From positions 620,001-684,000 of the forward strand of contig NZ_CP069163.1 in NCBI RefSeq assembly GCF_018802765.1: a stretch of DNA of 64,000 nt, given 5' to 3'. This document shows, piece by piece, positions 42,934 through 51,215 of the stretch; the stretch's first letter is position 1; every line of letters begins with the position of its first letter. Below the pieces are notes generated by a model. The model was not told the origin of the DNA, ran no database searches, and worked only from the letters and a program-made list of their open reading frames with translations. A program made the translations under genes and the position numbers. The stretch is from Paludibacterium sp. B53371 (GTDB lineage Bacteria > Pseudomonadota > Gammaproteobacteria > Burkholderiales > Chromobacteriaceae).

Positions 42934-44352
42934 TTACAGGCTGTAGTACATCGAGAATTCAACCGGGTGCGTGGTCATGCGCGCCAGGTTGACTTCCTGC
43001 ATCTTCAGCTCGATGTAGGCATCAATCCACTCGTTGCTGAATACGCCGCCGCGGGTCAGGAACTCGCGATCCTTGTCCAGGGCATCCAGCGCTTCGTCCA
43101 GCGAGGCGCAGACGGTCGGGATCAGCTTGTCTTCTTCCGGCGGCAGATCGTACAGGTTCTTGTCGGCCGGGTCGCCCGGGTGGATCTTGTTCTGGATGCC
43201 GTCCAGACCGGCCATCAGCAGTGCCGAGAACAGCAGGTACGGGTTGGCCAGCGGATCCGGGAAACGGGCTTCGATACGACGGGCCTTGGGGCTGGCCACG
43301 TGCGGAATGCGGATCGAGGCCGAGCGGTTCTTGGCCGAGTAGGCCAGCTTCACCGGGGCTTCGTAGTGCGGAACCAGACGCTTGTACGAGTTGGTGCCCG
43401 GGTTGGCGATGGCGTTCAGTGCCTTGGCGTGCTTGATGATGCCGCCGATGTAGTACAGGGCGGTATCGGACAGGCCGGCATAACCGTCACCGGCGAAGGT
43501 GTTCTGACCGTCTTTCCAGATCGACTGATGCACGTGCATGCCCGAGCCATTGTCGCCGACGATCGGCTTCGGCATGAAGGTGGCGGTCTTGCCGTAGCTG
43601 TGCGCCACGTTATGCACCACATATTTGAGGATCTGGGTCCAGTCGGCGCGCTGGGTCAGCGTGGAGAACTTGGTCCCGATTTCGTTCTGGCCGCCGGTGG
43701 CCACTTCGTGGTGGTGGACTTCGACCGGTACGCCCAGCTCTTCCAGCAGCAGCACCATGGCCGAACGGATGTCCTGAGCGGAGTCGACCGGCGGTACCGG
43801 GAAGTAGCCGCCCTTGATGCCCGGGCGGTGGCCGGTGTTGCCACCTTCGAACTGCTGGGCCGAGGCCCAGGCACCTTCTTCCGACTCGATCTTGACGAAG
43901 CAGCCGGACATGTCGGCACCCCAGGTGACCGAGTCGAAAATGAAGAATTCCGGTTCCGGGCCGAAGTAGGCGGTATCGCCAATGCCGGTGGCCTTCAGGT
44001 AGGCTTCGGCGCGCTTGGCGATGGAACGCGGACAGCGGTCATAGCCCTTGCCATCGGCCGGGTCGACCACGTCGCAGCTCATGATGACGGTGGCTTCGTC
44101 GAAGAACGGATCGATCTTGGCAGTGGCCGGATCGGCCATCAGCAGCATGTCGGAGGCCTGAATGCCCTTCCAGCCGGCGATCGACGAGCCGTCGAACGCA
44201 TGGCCGCGTTCAAACCAGGCTTCAGCATCTTCGGTCAGGACATGTGCCGGAATGGATACGTGTTGTTCCTTGCCGCGCGTGTCGGTAAAGCGCAGGTCAA
44301 CAAACTTCACGTCGTTTTCCTGGATCAGTTTCACTACGTCTGCTACCGCCAT
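42934..44352 (-). CDS. glnA: Glutamine synthetase, type I
   Basis: Makes glutamine from glutamate, ammonia and ATP. It has 472 residues, usual for GSI-beta. Markers are [20 protein letters not shown] at the start, [17 protein letters not shown], the ATP-binding [16 protein letters not shown] and the adenylylation site Tyr in NLYDLPPEE. The last implies control by GlnE. Its promoter region carries a sigma-54 element and an NtrC site, so transcription should rise under nitrogen limitation. A terminator separates it from ntrB-ntrC. Confidence 0.98.
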   Translation of the reverse strand: MAVADVVKLIQENDVKFVDLRFTDTRGKEQHVSIPAHVLTEDAEAWFERGHAFDGSSIAGWKGIQASDMLLMADPATAKIDPFFDEATVIMSCDVVDPADGKGYDRCPRSIAKRAEAYLKATGIGDTAYFGPEPEFFIFDSVTWGADMSGCFVKIESEEGAWASAQQFEGGNTGHRPGIKGGYFPVPPVDSAQDIRSAMVLLLEELGVPVEVHHHEVATGGQNEIGTKFSTLTQRADWTQILKYVVHNVAHSYGKTATFMPKPIVGDNGSGMHVHQSIWKDGQNTFAGDGYAGLSDTALYYIGGIIKHAKALNAIANPGTNSYKRLVPHYEAPVKLAYSAKNRSASIRIPHVASPKARRIEARFPDPLANPYLLFSALLMAGLDGIQNKIHPGDPADKNLYDLPPEEDKLIPTVCASLDEALDALDKDREFLTRGGVFSNEWIDAYIELKMQEVNLARMTTHPVEFSMYYSL

Positions 44353-44417
44353 GTTGATCTCCTAAATTGGGCTACTTGCTTCAAGGTGATGCCTGAAATG
44401 GTTGCTGGACACTGTCT

Positions 44418-44433
44418 AGCATGAAGCGTGCCA
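44418..44433 (-). promoter_or_regulatory. Sigma-54 promoter of glnA
   Basis: Read on the minus strand it is TGGCAC-GCTTC-ATGCT, against the consensus TGGCAC-N5-TTGCW. The GG and GC dinucleotides are exactly ten bases apart. The element lies about 65 to 80 bases upstream of the glnA ATG. Confidence 0.8.
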
Positions 44434-44526
44434 ACCCTTTTCCGGACGGTAAATCCTTGTAGGGCGTGCTGGATACGCGTACGTCATGATACTGGCCGAC
44501 CCATTTTAGTGCTGTCCCCGATTTTA

Positions 44527-44543
44527 TGCACCAAAATGATGCA
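44527..44543. promoter_or_regulatory. NtrC binding site (enhancer) upstream of glnA
   Basis: TGCACCAAAATGATGCA is a dyad matching TGCACC-N5-GGTGCA with one mismatch. It stands about 100 bases upstream of the sigma-54 promoter, the usual enhancer distance. Confidence 0.75.
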
Positions 44544-44635
44544 TATCCGGCCCGAGTGAACAGGCATTGCCTTGTCTGCGCCTGCAACGGATAATCAAGA
44601 CGTCATATTTTTGACCGCTGAGCGGGGAGTCTGTG

Positions 44636-45088
44636 ATGGATCAGGTTCAGACAATTTTGCAACAGGCCGCCGGGCGAGCCGCCGCCATGGGGGCGCCGTA
44701 TCAGGGGGCGCTGCTGCCGGAGGAAGCCTGGTACCTGATGCAGCACTTGCCGGGTGCGGTGTTGGTGGATGTGCGCAGTGCTGCCGAGTGGCAGTTTGTC
44801 GGCATGGTGCCGAATGCCGTCTGTGTCGAGTGGCGCAGTTATCCCGGCATGCAGCTCAACGGCCAGTTTCTCGCCCAGTTGCAGGCCCGTGTCGCACCGG
44901 AGGCGACGGTGATGCTGATGTGCCGCAGCGGTGCGCGCTCGGATGAGGCCGCACGTGTGGTGCAGGGGACCGGGTTCGCCGCGGTCTATAACGTGCTGGA
45001 AGGCTTTGAGGGGGATAAGGATGGCATGAGCCAGCGTGGCCACCTCAATGGCTGGAAAAAGCATGGCTTGCCCTGGGTACAGGGTTGA
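44636..45088 (+). CDS. Rhodanese-like sulfurtransferase domain protein
   Basis: A 150-residue single-domain rhodanese. The conserved N-terminal part reads VLVDVRSAAEWQFVG, and the active-site loop with the persulfide cysteine is LMCRSGARSDEAA. The long spacer and C-terminal GHLNGWKKHGLPW are as in the PspE/GlpE-like group. It probably moves sulfane sulfur or acts in redox chemistry; the acceptor is unknown. It is divergent from glnA. The ATG at 44636 follows GGGGAG; an adjacent GTG at 44633 is possible. aroE starts 74 bases downstream. Confidence 0.88.
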   Translation: MDQVQTILQQAAGRAAAMGAPYQGALLPEEAWYLMQHLPGAVLVDVRSAAEWQFVGMVPNAVCVEWRSYPGMQLNGQFLAQLQARVAPEATVMLMCRSGARSDEAARVVQGTGFAAVYNVLEGFEGDKDGMSQRGHLNGWKKHGLPWVQG

Positions 45089-45162
45089 ATGTGTTGATGC
45101 ATGAGGCTGTCGCGGCTAAAGTAGCGGACAACCGCAGTAAACGGATTTCCAGAAAGCAGATC

Positions 45163-45990
45163 ATGACCGAACGTTACGCCGTCATCGGTAACCCCGTAGA
45201 CCATAGCCAGTCGCCTTTCATTCATGCCGAATTCGCCCGGGCCGAAAACCGGTCGATACGCTATGAGCGCTTGCAGGCTGCCACCGACCGTTTTGCCGAT
45301 GTGGTCGCTGCCTTCGTCAAAACCGGGGGCTGTGGTCTGAATGTGACCTTGCCGTTCAAGGGGGACGCCTATCGTCTGGCGACCGAGCTGTCCGAGCGTG
45401 CGCGTGCCGCCGAGGCTGTCAACACCCTGACCTTCCGCGACGGCAAGGTGTTCGGCGACAACACCGATGGCGTGGGGCTGGTGCGGGACATCGTGGAAAA
45501 CCTGGATTTCCCCATCGCAGGCAAGCGCGTGCTGATTCTTGGTGCCGGTGGTGCCGTGCGCGGCGTGCTCGGGCCTGTCCTGCAGGAAAAACCGGCCTCG
45601 GTCACCATTGCCAATCGTACCCTGATCAAGGCCGAGGCACTGGTGCACCATTTCGAGGCGCTCGGTCTGGGGCGCTGTGCCGCCTCCGCCTATGAGCAAC
45701 TGGCCGGGCAGCATTTCGACATTGTGATCAATGGCACCTCCACCAGCCTGCACAACGAGCTGCCGCCGATCCCGCACGGTATTTTCACCACCCGCTCGCT
45801 GGCCTATGACATGGTATACAGCAGTGGTCTGACGCTGTTCCTGCAGCGCGCCCAGTCGGAAAATGCCGGCATGCTGGCCGATGGCCTGGGCATGCTGGTC
45901 GAGCAGGCCGCGGAATCCTTCCATATCTGGCATGGCGTCAAGCCGGAAACGCGCAAGGTGACGAATATGCTGCGCGAATTGCTGGCCTGA
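45163..45990 (+). CDS. aroE: Shikimate dehydrogenase
   Basis: NADP-dependent reduction of 3-dehydroshikimate. It has 275 residues. Shikimate binding is marked by YAVIGNPVDHSQSPFIH and by the catalytic lysine in NVTLPFKGDAYRLA, with the aspartate in DNTDGVGLVRDI. The nucleotide-binding loop is ILGAGGAVRGVLGP, followed by ANRTLIKAEAL. Open codons upstream of 45163 were not used because the family begins at MTERYAVIG. It starts the aroE-mtgA-prmC run. Confidence 0.96.
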   Translation: MTERYAVIGNPVDHSQSPFIHAEFARAENRSIRYERLQAATDRFADVVAAFVKTGGCGLNVTLPFKGDAYRLATELSERARAAEAVNTLTFRDGKVFGDNTDGVGLVRDIVENLDFPIAGKRVLILGAGGAVRGVLGPVLQEKPASVTIANRTLIKAEALVHHFEALGLGRCAASAYEQLAGQHFDIVINGTSTSLHNELPPIPHGIFTTRSLAYDMVYSSGLTLFLQRAQSENAGMLADGLGMLVEQAAESFHIWHGVKPETRKVTNMLRELLA

Positions 45991-45992
45991 CG

Positions 45993-46679
45993 ATGCGCTG
46001 GTTCAGCAAGCTGCTGGCGGTCCTGGTGACCGCCTTTGCCTTATATAACCTGTGGATCTTCGGCCATATCGTTTACTGGCGCAGCCATAACCCGTCGGCC
46101 AGCGCCTTCATGAACGAGCAGCTGGCCAAGCTGCAGGAAGACGATCCCGAGGCCGAGCTGCGTCAGCAGTGGGTGGCCTACGAACAGATCTCGCCCAACC
46201 TCAAACGTGCCCTGATTGCCGCGGAAGACGCCAATTTTGTCGATCACGTCGGTTTCGACTGGGATGGCATCGAAACGGCCTTCGAGAAAAACCTGAAAAA
46301 GGGGCGTATTGTGGCCGGTGGCTCGACCATTAGCCAGCAACTGGCGAAGAATCTGTTTCTCTCCGACAAGCGCACGCCCTGGCGCAAGGCCGAGGAGGCG
46401 CTGATCACGGTGATGCTGGAGGCCGTGATGGACAAGCGCCGTATCTTCGAGATCTACCTGAATGTGATTGAATGGGGCAATGGCGTGTTTGGTGCCCAGG
46501 CGGCTGCGCGCTATTACTTCCATACTTCGGCGGCACGGCTCAGCGCTGGCCAGGCCGCCAAGCTGGCGGCCATGGTACCCAACCCGCGTTACTACGACGA
46601 GCACCGCAATGCGCCCGGACTGGGGCGCAAGACGCGCATTATTCTGCGGCGCATGCCGTACGCCGATCTGCCGGAATGA
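45993..46679 (+). CDS. mtgA: Monofunctional biosynthetic peptidoglycan transglycosylase
   Basis: Polymerises lipid II into glycan strands. It has 228 residues. One N-terminal transmembrane helix (LLAVLVTAFALYNLWIFGHI) anchors it with the GT51 domain in the periplasm. The catalytic glutamate is in LIAAEDANFVDHVGFDW and the second in GGSTISQQLAKNLFL; KAEEALITVMLEAVMDKRRI and IYLNVIEWGNGVFG follow. It has no transpeptidase domain. It starts two bases after aroE. Confidence 0.96.
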   Translation: MRWFSKLLAVLVTAFALYNLWIFGHIVYWRSHNPSASAFMNEQLAKLQEDDPEAELRQQWVAYEQISPNLKRALIAAEDANFVDHVGFDWDGIETAFEKNLKKGRIVAGGSTISQQLAKNLFLSDKRTPWRKAEEALITVMLEAVMDKRRIFEIYLNVIEWGNGVFGAQAAARYYFHTSAARLSAGQAAKLAAMVPNPRYYDEHRNAPGLGRKTRIILRRMPYADLPE

Positions 46680-46684
46680 CCCTG

Positions 46685-47503
46685 ATGACGCCTACCATTG
46701 CTTCGGCGCTGCGCGCTTTTGCGCTGCCGCGCCTTGAGTCCCGTCTGTTGTTGATGCATGTCGTGCCGGATCTGACCCATGCCCGCATCGTCGCTTATCC
46801 GGAGCATGAGCTGCAGTCGGGCGTCTATGCGGCATTCTGCCGGCTGGCGCAGCGGCGTGTGGACGGGGAGCCGCTGGCCTATCTGCTGGGGCAGCGCGAG
46901 TTTTACGGTCGACCTTTTGCGGTTTCGCCGTCCGTGCTGATCCCGCGTCCGGAAACCGAACATCTGGTGGAGGCAGCGCTGGCGCGTCAGGGGCGCGGCC
47001 CGGCGCAGGTGCTGGATCTTGGCTGTGGCAGCGGCGCGATTGCCGTGACCCTGGCTCTGGAGGCCCCGCAATGGCAGGTGACGGCGGTAGATCTGTCGCC
47101 GGACGCCCTGGCGGTGGCACGGGGAAATGCCGAGCGCCTGCAGGCGACGGTCCGTTTTCATCAGGGCTCCTGGTTTGAGCCGCTGGCGTCGTCAGCGTGT
47201 TTTGACTTGATCGTGTCCAATCCGCCCTATATTGCGGCACAGGATCATCACCTGGGCGAGGGCGATGTGCGCTTCGAGCCGCGTATGGCGCTGACGGATG
47301 GTGCCGATGGACTGTCTTGTCTGCGCGCCATTGCTGCCGGGGCTCCCTCCCGCCTGCAGCCGGGGGGATGGCTGATGGTCGAGCATGGCTATGATCAGGG
47401 CGAGGCGGTCAGGGCCCTGTTTCTTGCGCAGGGGCTGCAGCAGGTTGAAACCTTGCCGGATCTGGCCGGCCTGGACCGGGTTACCCTCGGTCGTCGCTGC
47501 TGA
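46685..47503 (+). CDS. prmC: Peptide chain release factor N5-glutamine methyltransferase
   Basis: Methylates the GGQ glutamine of RF1 and RF2. It has 272 residues. The substrate-binding N-terminal helical part holds GEPLAYLLGQREFYGRPF and PSVLIPRPETEHLVE. The SAM motif is VLDLGCGSGAIAVTLALE and the catalytic motif NPPY is in DLIVSNPPYIAAQD. The start is uncertain: ATG 46676 overlaps the mtgA stop, while ATG 46685 has GGAA at a better distance and is used here. It is the last gene of the aroE-mtgA-prmC run. Confidence 0.94.
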   Translation: MTPTIASALRAFALPRLESRLLLMHVVPDLTHARIVAYPEHELQSGVYAAFCRLAQRRVDGEPLAYLLGQREFYGRPFAVSPSVLIPRPETEHLVEAALARQGRGPAQVLDLGCGSGAIAVTLALEAPQWQVTAVDLSPDALAVARGNAERLQATVRFHQGSWFEPLASSACFDLIVSNPPYIAAQDHHLGEGDVRFEPRMALTDGADGLSCLRAIAAGAPSRLQPGGWLMVEHGYDQGEAVRALFLAQGLQQVETLPDLAGLDRVTLGRRC

Positions 47504-47505
47504 AA

Positions 47506-47535
47506 CAAAAAACCCGCCGTTAGGCGGGTTTTTTT
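47506..47535. terminator. Bidirectional terminator between prmC and slyD
   Basis: AACCCGCC / GGCGGGTT stem with loop GTTA, flanked by an A run on one side and T7 on the other, so it can serve both converging genes. Confidence 0.85.
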
Positions 47536-47555
47536 ACGTCGACGGCCTGTGCGGC

Positions 47556-48041
47556 TTAGTGCTCGTGGTGATGACCGTGCGCGCCATGGGCGTGGCCATG
47601 ACCGATTTCGTCTTCGGTGGCCGGGCGGACTTCAACCACCTTGGCGGCGAAGCGAATGGTCATGCCGGCCAGCGGGTGGTTGGCATCTACCACGGCCTTG
47701 CCGTCAGCGATGTCGGTGACACGGAACAGCAGGATTTCGCCGCTTTCCGGATCATCGGCTTCGAACATCATGCCGACTTCGACGTCGGTCGGGAACACGT
47801 CGAGGGCTTCGACGCGGATCAATTCTTCTTCCGGTTCGCCGAAGGCATCATCCGGCGCCAGCTTCACATCAACCGATTCGCCGACGTCCTTGCCATGCAG
47901 CGCTTCCTCAACCAGCGGGAAAATACCGTCATAGCCACCGTGCAGATAGCTGATCGGCTCTTCGGTCTTGTCGAGCAGGTTGTTGTCGGCGTCGAACATC
48001 TCGTAATGGATGGTCACGACAGTATTTTTGGCGATTTGCAT
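47556..48041 (-). CDS. slyD: FKBP-type peptidyl-prolyl isomerase, SlyD-like
   Basis: Prolyl isomerase and chaperone of 161 residues. The FKBP core begins IAKNTVVTIHYEMFDADNNL and includes HGGYDGIFPLVEEALHG. The IF (insert-in-flap) chaperone domain lies between LAPDDAFG and HPLAGMT. The C-terminus is histidine-rich (HGHAHGAHGHHHEH), which in SlyD binds nickel and other metals; the tail here is short and lacks the cysteines of E. coli SlyD. It is transcribed against prmC. Confidence 0.92.
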   Translation of the reverse strand: MQIAKNTVVTIHYEMFDADNNLLDKTEEPISYLHGGYDGIFPLVEEALHGKDVGESVDVKLAPDDAFGEPEEELIRVEALDVFPTDVEVGMMFEADDPESGEILLFRVTDIADGKAVVDANHPLAGMTIRFAAKVVEVRPATEDEIGHGHAHGAHGHHHEH

Positions 48042-48115
48042 GAAAGTGATCCGTGCAGGAGGTAAAAAGGCTTGACGGTGAGATGGCGGTCATCGGCCGA
48101 CAAGATAGTGGCGCA

Positions 48116-48143
48116 AGTGTAGCGCGTTTGTCGGCATTGTAAA
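48116..48143 (-). promoter_or_regulatory. Probable sigma-70 promoter of slyD
   Basis: On the minus strand TTTACA and TACACT are separated by 16 bases, about 75 bases upstream of the slyD ATG. Confidence 0.4.
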
Positions 48144-48493
48144 CCATTCGGTGCGGGAAGCCGAATGACGTGCCGATTCTGACTTTATTGATTGGTTTCA
48201 TTCCACCCGGAAGAGGGCAACACCAAGTTTGATTTCTGTCCGCCAGCGAATCCATCGTGAGCTTATTAGAAGGCGCTCACCCTTGCGGTGTCGCCTGATG
48301 GCAACACTTTGCGTGGATCGCGCTTTTCCAAAATACCACCGGCTATCGGGTGGGTTTTATGCCGAGGAAAAGGATTTACGCATATTTGGTCTTGGCATTC
48401 TCGTGAATTTGTAGCACAATAACAACAAAATCTGTTCGTAATTGCGCACGTCGGCGGTTCGAAAACGTTACGAAGGACCTCGTGTCCTCCGTT

Positions 48494-48522
48494 TTGACTG
48501 TATTGTTGCTTTGCAATAAACT
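48494..48522 (+). promoter_or_regulatory. Possible sigma-70 promoter upstream of the repeat lipoprotein
   Basis: TTGACT (48494-48499) and TAAACT (48517-48522) with a 17-base spacer. A second -10-like box, TACAAT at 48583-48588, is nearer the gene but lacks a good -35. Confidence 0.4.
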
Positions 48523-48682
48523 TTAGTCGCATTCGTTGTATTTTTGGACGTATTGCACTCTATGCAGTCTTTTTTTTCGTGCTACAATTTGCGCACTGAA
48601 GGATTTTCAGCCGTTCCCATCGTTTAGATGGCTGCGATTAAACTGACGTCTTGTTCAACTTATCTTCAAAGGTAAAGAAAAA

Positions 48683-48877
48683 ATGAAACAGTCGCTCCTC
48701 GTTGCTGCCCTGCTGGCTGTAGCTCTGACCGCTTGCGGTAAGAAAGACGAAGCTCCTGCTGCTGACGCATCCGCTCCGGCTGCTGCCTCCGCTCCGGCCG
48801 CTTCCGCTCCGGCTGCTTCCGCTCCGGAAGCCTCTGCACCGGCTGCTTCCGCTCCGGCTGCTTCCGCTGCTAAGTAA
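48683..48877 (+). CDS. Small Ala-Ser-Pro repeat lipoprotein
   Basis: A 64-residue protein. Residues 1-18 form a lipoprotein signal peptide (MKQSLLVAALLAVALTACG), with the lipobox LTAC placing the lipidated cysteine at 18. The mature part starts GKKDEAPAAD and is then almost entirely repeats of SAPAA or SAPEA (about seven units), ending SAAK. There is no globular domain; the repeat should form an extended flexible chain from the membrane. It has its own promoter region and terminator. It may be abundant, since it has a good ribosome site (AAAGGTAAAG). The function is unknown; tether or spacer roles are inference. Confidence 0.8.
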   Translation: MKQSLLVAALLAVALTACGKKDEAPAADASAPAAASAPAASAPAASAPEASAPAASAPAASAAK

Positions 48878-48895
48878 GCGGAACTTGAGTAGTAA

Positions 48896-48926
48896 TAAAA
48901 AACCGGCTTCGAGCCGGTTTTTTATT
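48896..48926 (+). terminator. Terminator after the repeat lipoprotein
   Basis: AAAACCGGCT / AGCCGGTTTT stem with a short loop, followed by a T run. Confidence 0.85.
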
Positions 48927-48951
48927 TGCCTGGTGAAATCATCGGGTAAAT

Positions 48952-48988
48952 AAAAAAGCCCACGAATTGTTCGTGGGCTTTTTTTTGT
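48952..48988 (-). terminator. Terminator after bamC
   Basis: GCCCACGAA / TTCGTGGGC stem flanked by A6 and T8; it serves bamC on the minus strand and can act in both directions. Confidence 0.85.
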
Positions 48989-48998
48989 GCCGACCGTC

Positions 48999-50153
48999 TT
49001 ATTGCAGTTCGGCCTGCAGCTTGAGCAGCGCCGACTTGGCCGCGGCATCTTCCAGTACCTTGCCCTGCTTGTCGGTAATGGTGATGCTGGTGCTGCCCGG
49101 CGTGCTTTCCTTGACCCGGACCTGCATGTTGCCGTCGTCGCTGAGCAGCGGCTGCGGGGTGCTGCTGTGCCAGAAGGCCAGGCCGGACCAGAAGCCACCG
49201 CTGCTGTCCTTGTCCTTCTGATCCAGATCGCTCTTGGCCGGTTTGACGAAGTAGATGCCTTGCGAGCGGTCGCGGTCAGCGACCACCATGCCGACGCGGT
49301 CCAGGGCCAGGCCGACACGGCGCCAGGCGCGGTCGAAGCTGTCGCCGATGGTCAGGGTGCCATTGCTGATCGGATTGGTTTGCGCCTGAACCGGTGCAGT
49401 GACCTGCTTCAGTGTTGCCTTGGCCTGCTCTTCAGTCATGCCGAGGCGCATCATGAAGCGGCCGAGCATTTCGGCTTCCAGCTCCGGATCGACGGGGCGC
49501 GGCTGCCAGACGGTCTGGGTCTTGTCCTTGTCGGAGTAGACCTCGTCCAGCCCGCGATGCGAGAAGTACACCTCGGTGCTGCCATTTTCGCCCTTTTCCA
49601 GGCGAATGCGGAACATGTCGCGTTGCGAGGTGGAGTAGATGCCGCCCAGGCCGACTTTGTCGAGCAGGACGCGGATGCCGTCGTTCGGCAGCTTGGCGCG
49701 GTTTTCCGCCCAGTCGGTTTCCATCACGCCGATATCCGGCTCTTCCGTCTTGATCGTAAAGCCGCTGTCTTGCCAGAAGGCCTTGAGCAAGGGCCACAGC
49801 TGTGCCGGCGTCTTGTCGCCGACCACCAGCCAGCGCTGCGTGCCGGCGCGCATCATGCGGACCTTGTCGACGCTGACCGCAACCGTGTTGTCGCTGGCCG
49901 TGCTGGCGGTGACGCCGGCCGGTGCCGCGGGTTTGGGCATCTGGCTGGCCGAGGCCGAGCCGCTGCCCGGGATCGAATACTTGTCCTGGGCTTGCGGCGC
50001 AGTCAGATCCGGCGGGACTTCCAGCCCGCTGTCGGCTGCTTTTGCGGGGACGACTGACTCGAAGTTGGCTTTCTGGCTAAGCGGTTCACTGGTGCTGCAA
50101 CCTGCGATCAGGCCGGTTGCCAGCAGAATCGCGGCAGGCGCGGTTCGTTTCAT
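48999..50153 (-). CDS. bamC: Outer membrane protein assembly factor BamC
   Basis: Lipoprotein of the Bam complex that inserts beta-barrel proteins into the outer membrane. It has 384 residues. The signal peptide ends in the lipobox IAGCS. An unstructured N-terminal region carries LEVPPDLTAPQAQDKYSIPG, the conserved BamD-binding segment. Two helix-grip domains follow, the first around RWLVVGDKTPAQLWPLLKAFW and GVMETDWAENR, the second around RAWRRVGLALDRVGMVVADR. The ATG at 50153 follows GGGAG; the upstream ATG at 50165 is less likely. It lies just after dapA, as in E. coli (dapA-bamC). Confidence 0.93.
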   Translation of the reverse strand: MKRTAPAAILLATGLIAGCSTSEPLSQKANFESVVPAKAADSGLEVPPDLTAPQAQDKYSIPGSGSASASQMPKPAAPAGVTASTASDNTVAVSVDKVRMMRAGTQRWLVVGDKTPAQLWPLLKAFWQDSGFTIKTEEPDIGVMETDWAENRAKLPNDGIRVLLDKVGLGGIYSTSQRDMFRIRLEKGENGSTEVYFSHRGLDEVYSDKDKTQTVWQPRPVDPELEAEMLGRFMMRLGMTEEQAKATLKQVTAPVQAQTNPISNGTLTIGDSFDRAWRRVGLALDRVGMVVADRDRSQGIYFVKPAKSDLDQKDKDSSGGFWSGLAFWHSSTPQPLLSDDGNMQVRVKESTPGSTSITITDKQGKVLEDAAAKSALLKLQAELQ

Positions 50154-50172
50154 GCGAGCTCCCATCTTGGGG

Positions 50173-51048
50173 TTAGATGACTTCAGCTTGTTTCATGGCG
50201 GCCTCGACCAGCACCTGGCTGGCTTCGGTCAGTGGCATCAGCGGCAGGCGGATGCCGTTTTCTATCAGTCCCAGCCTGCTCAGTGCCCATTTGCTGGGCG
50301 CCGGACTGGGCTCGATAAATAATCGGTGATGCAAGCCCTGCAGCATATCATTAGAGCTGCGCGCCAGGGGAATATCTCCAGCGATGGCGGCCTGTGTCAT
50401 GCGACTCATCAGCGCCGGCGCCACATTGGCCGTGACGGAAATCACGCCGTGACCGCCGCACAGCAGATAGGCCAGCGAGGTGCTGTCCTCGCCGGAGTAC
50501 AGGGCAAAGTCCTGCGGCGCGCGCCGTGTCAGGTCGCAGTGACGGGCAATGTTGCCGGTGGCGTCTTTGAGCCCGACGATATTGTCGATCTCGGCCAGCC
50601 GCAGCACCGTGTCATTGGCCAGGTCGGCCACCGTGCGTCCCGGAACGTTATAGAGCAGGACCGGGATGGAGACGGCTTCGGCCAGGGTGCGGAAGTGCTG
50701 GTACAGTCCTTCCTGCGAGGGCTTGTTGTAATAGGGCGCAACGGAAAGCAGCATGTCGGCACCGGTCTGCTGCATGGTGCGCGCCAGTTCCACGGCGTGG
50801 GCGGTGGCATTGCCCCCAGCGCCGGCAATGACGCTGACCCGGCCCGCCGCCTGCCGGACGACGGTTTCGACGACGGCGCGATGCTCGTCTGGCGTCAGGG
50901 TGGGGGATTCTCCGGTGGTGCCGACAGCCACGATGCCCGTGGTGCCATTTTCAATCTGAAACTCGACCAGGCGTTTCAGGGCCTCGAAATCGACCTGACC
51001 ATCCTCCCGCATCGGGGTGACCAGCGCGACCAGACTACCAGTGAGCAT
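50173..51048 (-). CDS. dapA: 4-hydroxy-tetrahydrodipicolinate synthase
   Basis: Condenses pyruvate with aspartate semialdehyde in lysine and diaminopimelate synthesis. It has 291 residues. The family start is MLTGSLVALVTPMREDGQVDF. GTTGESPTL binds substrate, the catalytic tyrosine is in LYNVPGRTV, and the Schiff-base lysine is in VGLKDATGNIARH. YSGEDSTSLAYLLCGGHGVI is also standard. bamC follows on the same strand. Confidence 0.97.
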   Translation of the reverse strand: MLTGSLVALVTPMREDGQVDFEALKRLVEFQIENGTTGIVAVGTTGESPTLTPDEHRAVVETVVRQAAGRVSVIAGAGGNATAHAVELARTMQQTGADMLLSVAPYYNKPSQEGLYQHFRTLAEAVSIPVLLYNVPGRTVADLANDTVLRLAEIDNIVGLKDATGNIARHCDLTRRAPQDFALYSGEDSTSLAYLLCGGHGVISVTANVAPALMSRMTQAAIAGDIPLARSSNDMLQGLHHRLFIEPSPAPSKWALSRLGLIENGIRLPLMPLTEASQVLVEAAMKQAEVI

Positions 51049-51134
51049 AAATCTGCCTATATAGGTCTAGAAAGGTTAGTGCCCGATTGTAGCGGAATTC
51101 CCGTCGGCGTCGAAGGGCTGATTCTGAATTGTTA

Positions 51135-51156
51135 TTTGCCCGGAAAGTGGGGCAAA
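51135..51156. promoter_or_regulatory. Inverted repeat upstream of the ybiT -10 box
   Basis: TTTGCCC-N8-GGGCAAA is a perfect dyad just upstream of TAGAAT (51162-51167), where a -35 element would be. It looks like an operator for an unknown regulator of the ABC-F gene. Confidence 0.4.
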
Positions 51157-51215
51157 TGTGCTAGAATCCCACGTTTTTCCCGATACTTACGGCTAACAGG
51201 CTGAAGGATCCAAGC

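Larger units (their letters stand above)
48042..48682. other. AT-rich intergenic region between slyD and the repeat lipoprotein
   Basis: About 640 bases without a credible gene, and visibly richer in A+T than its surroundings. A 61-codon open frame at 48229-48414 has no ribosome site and no family resemblance and is not called. I see a slyD promoter on the minus strand, two possible plus-strand promoters (48494-48522 and the -10 at 48583-48588), and small hairpins such as GGCG-CT-CACC / GGTG-T-CGCC at 48272-48295. A small RNA is possible but not shown. Confidence 0.6.

Noticed and set aside
42799-44424. 541-codon plus-strand frame opposite glnA
   Set aside because: Shadow of glnA; the glnA promoter and terminator fit the minus strand.
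48229-48414. 61-codon open frame in the AT-rich gap after slyD
   Set aside because: No ribosome site, no family resemblance, basic and unstructured composition.
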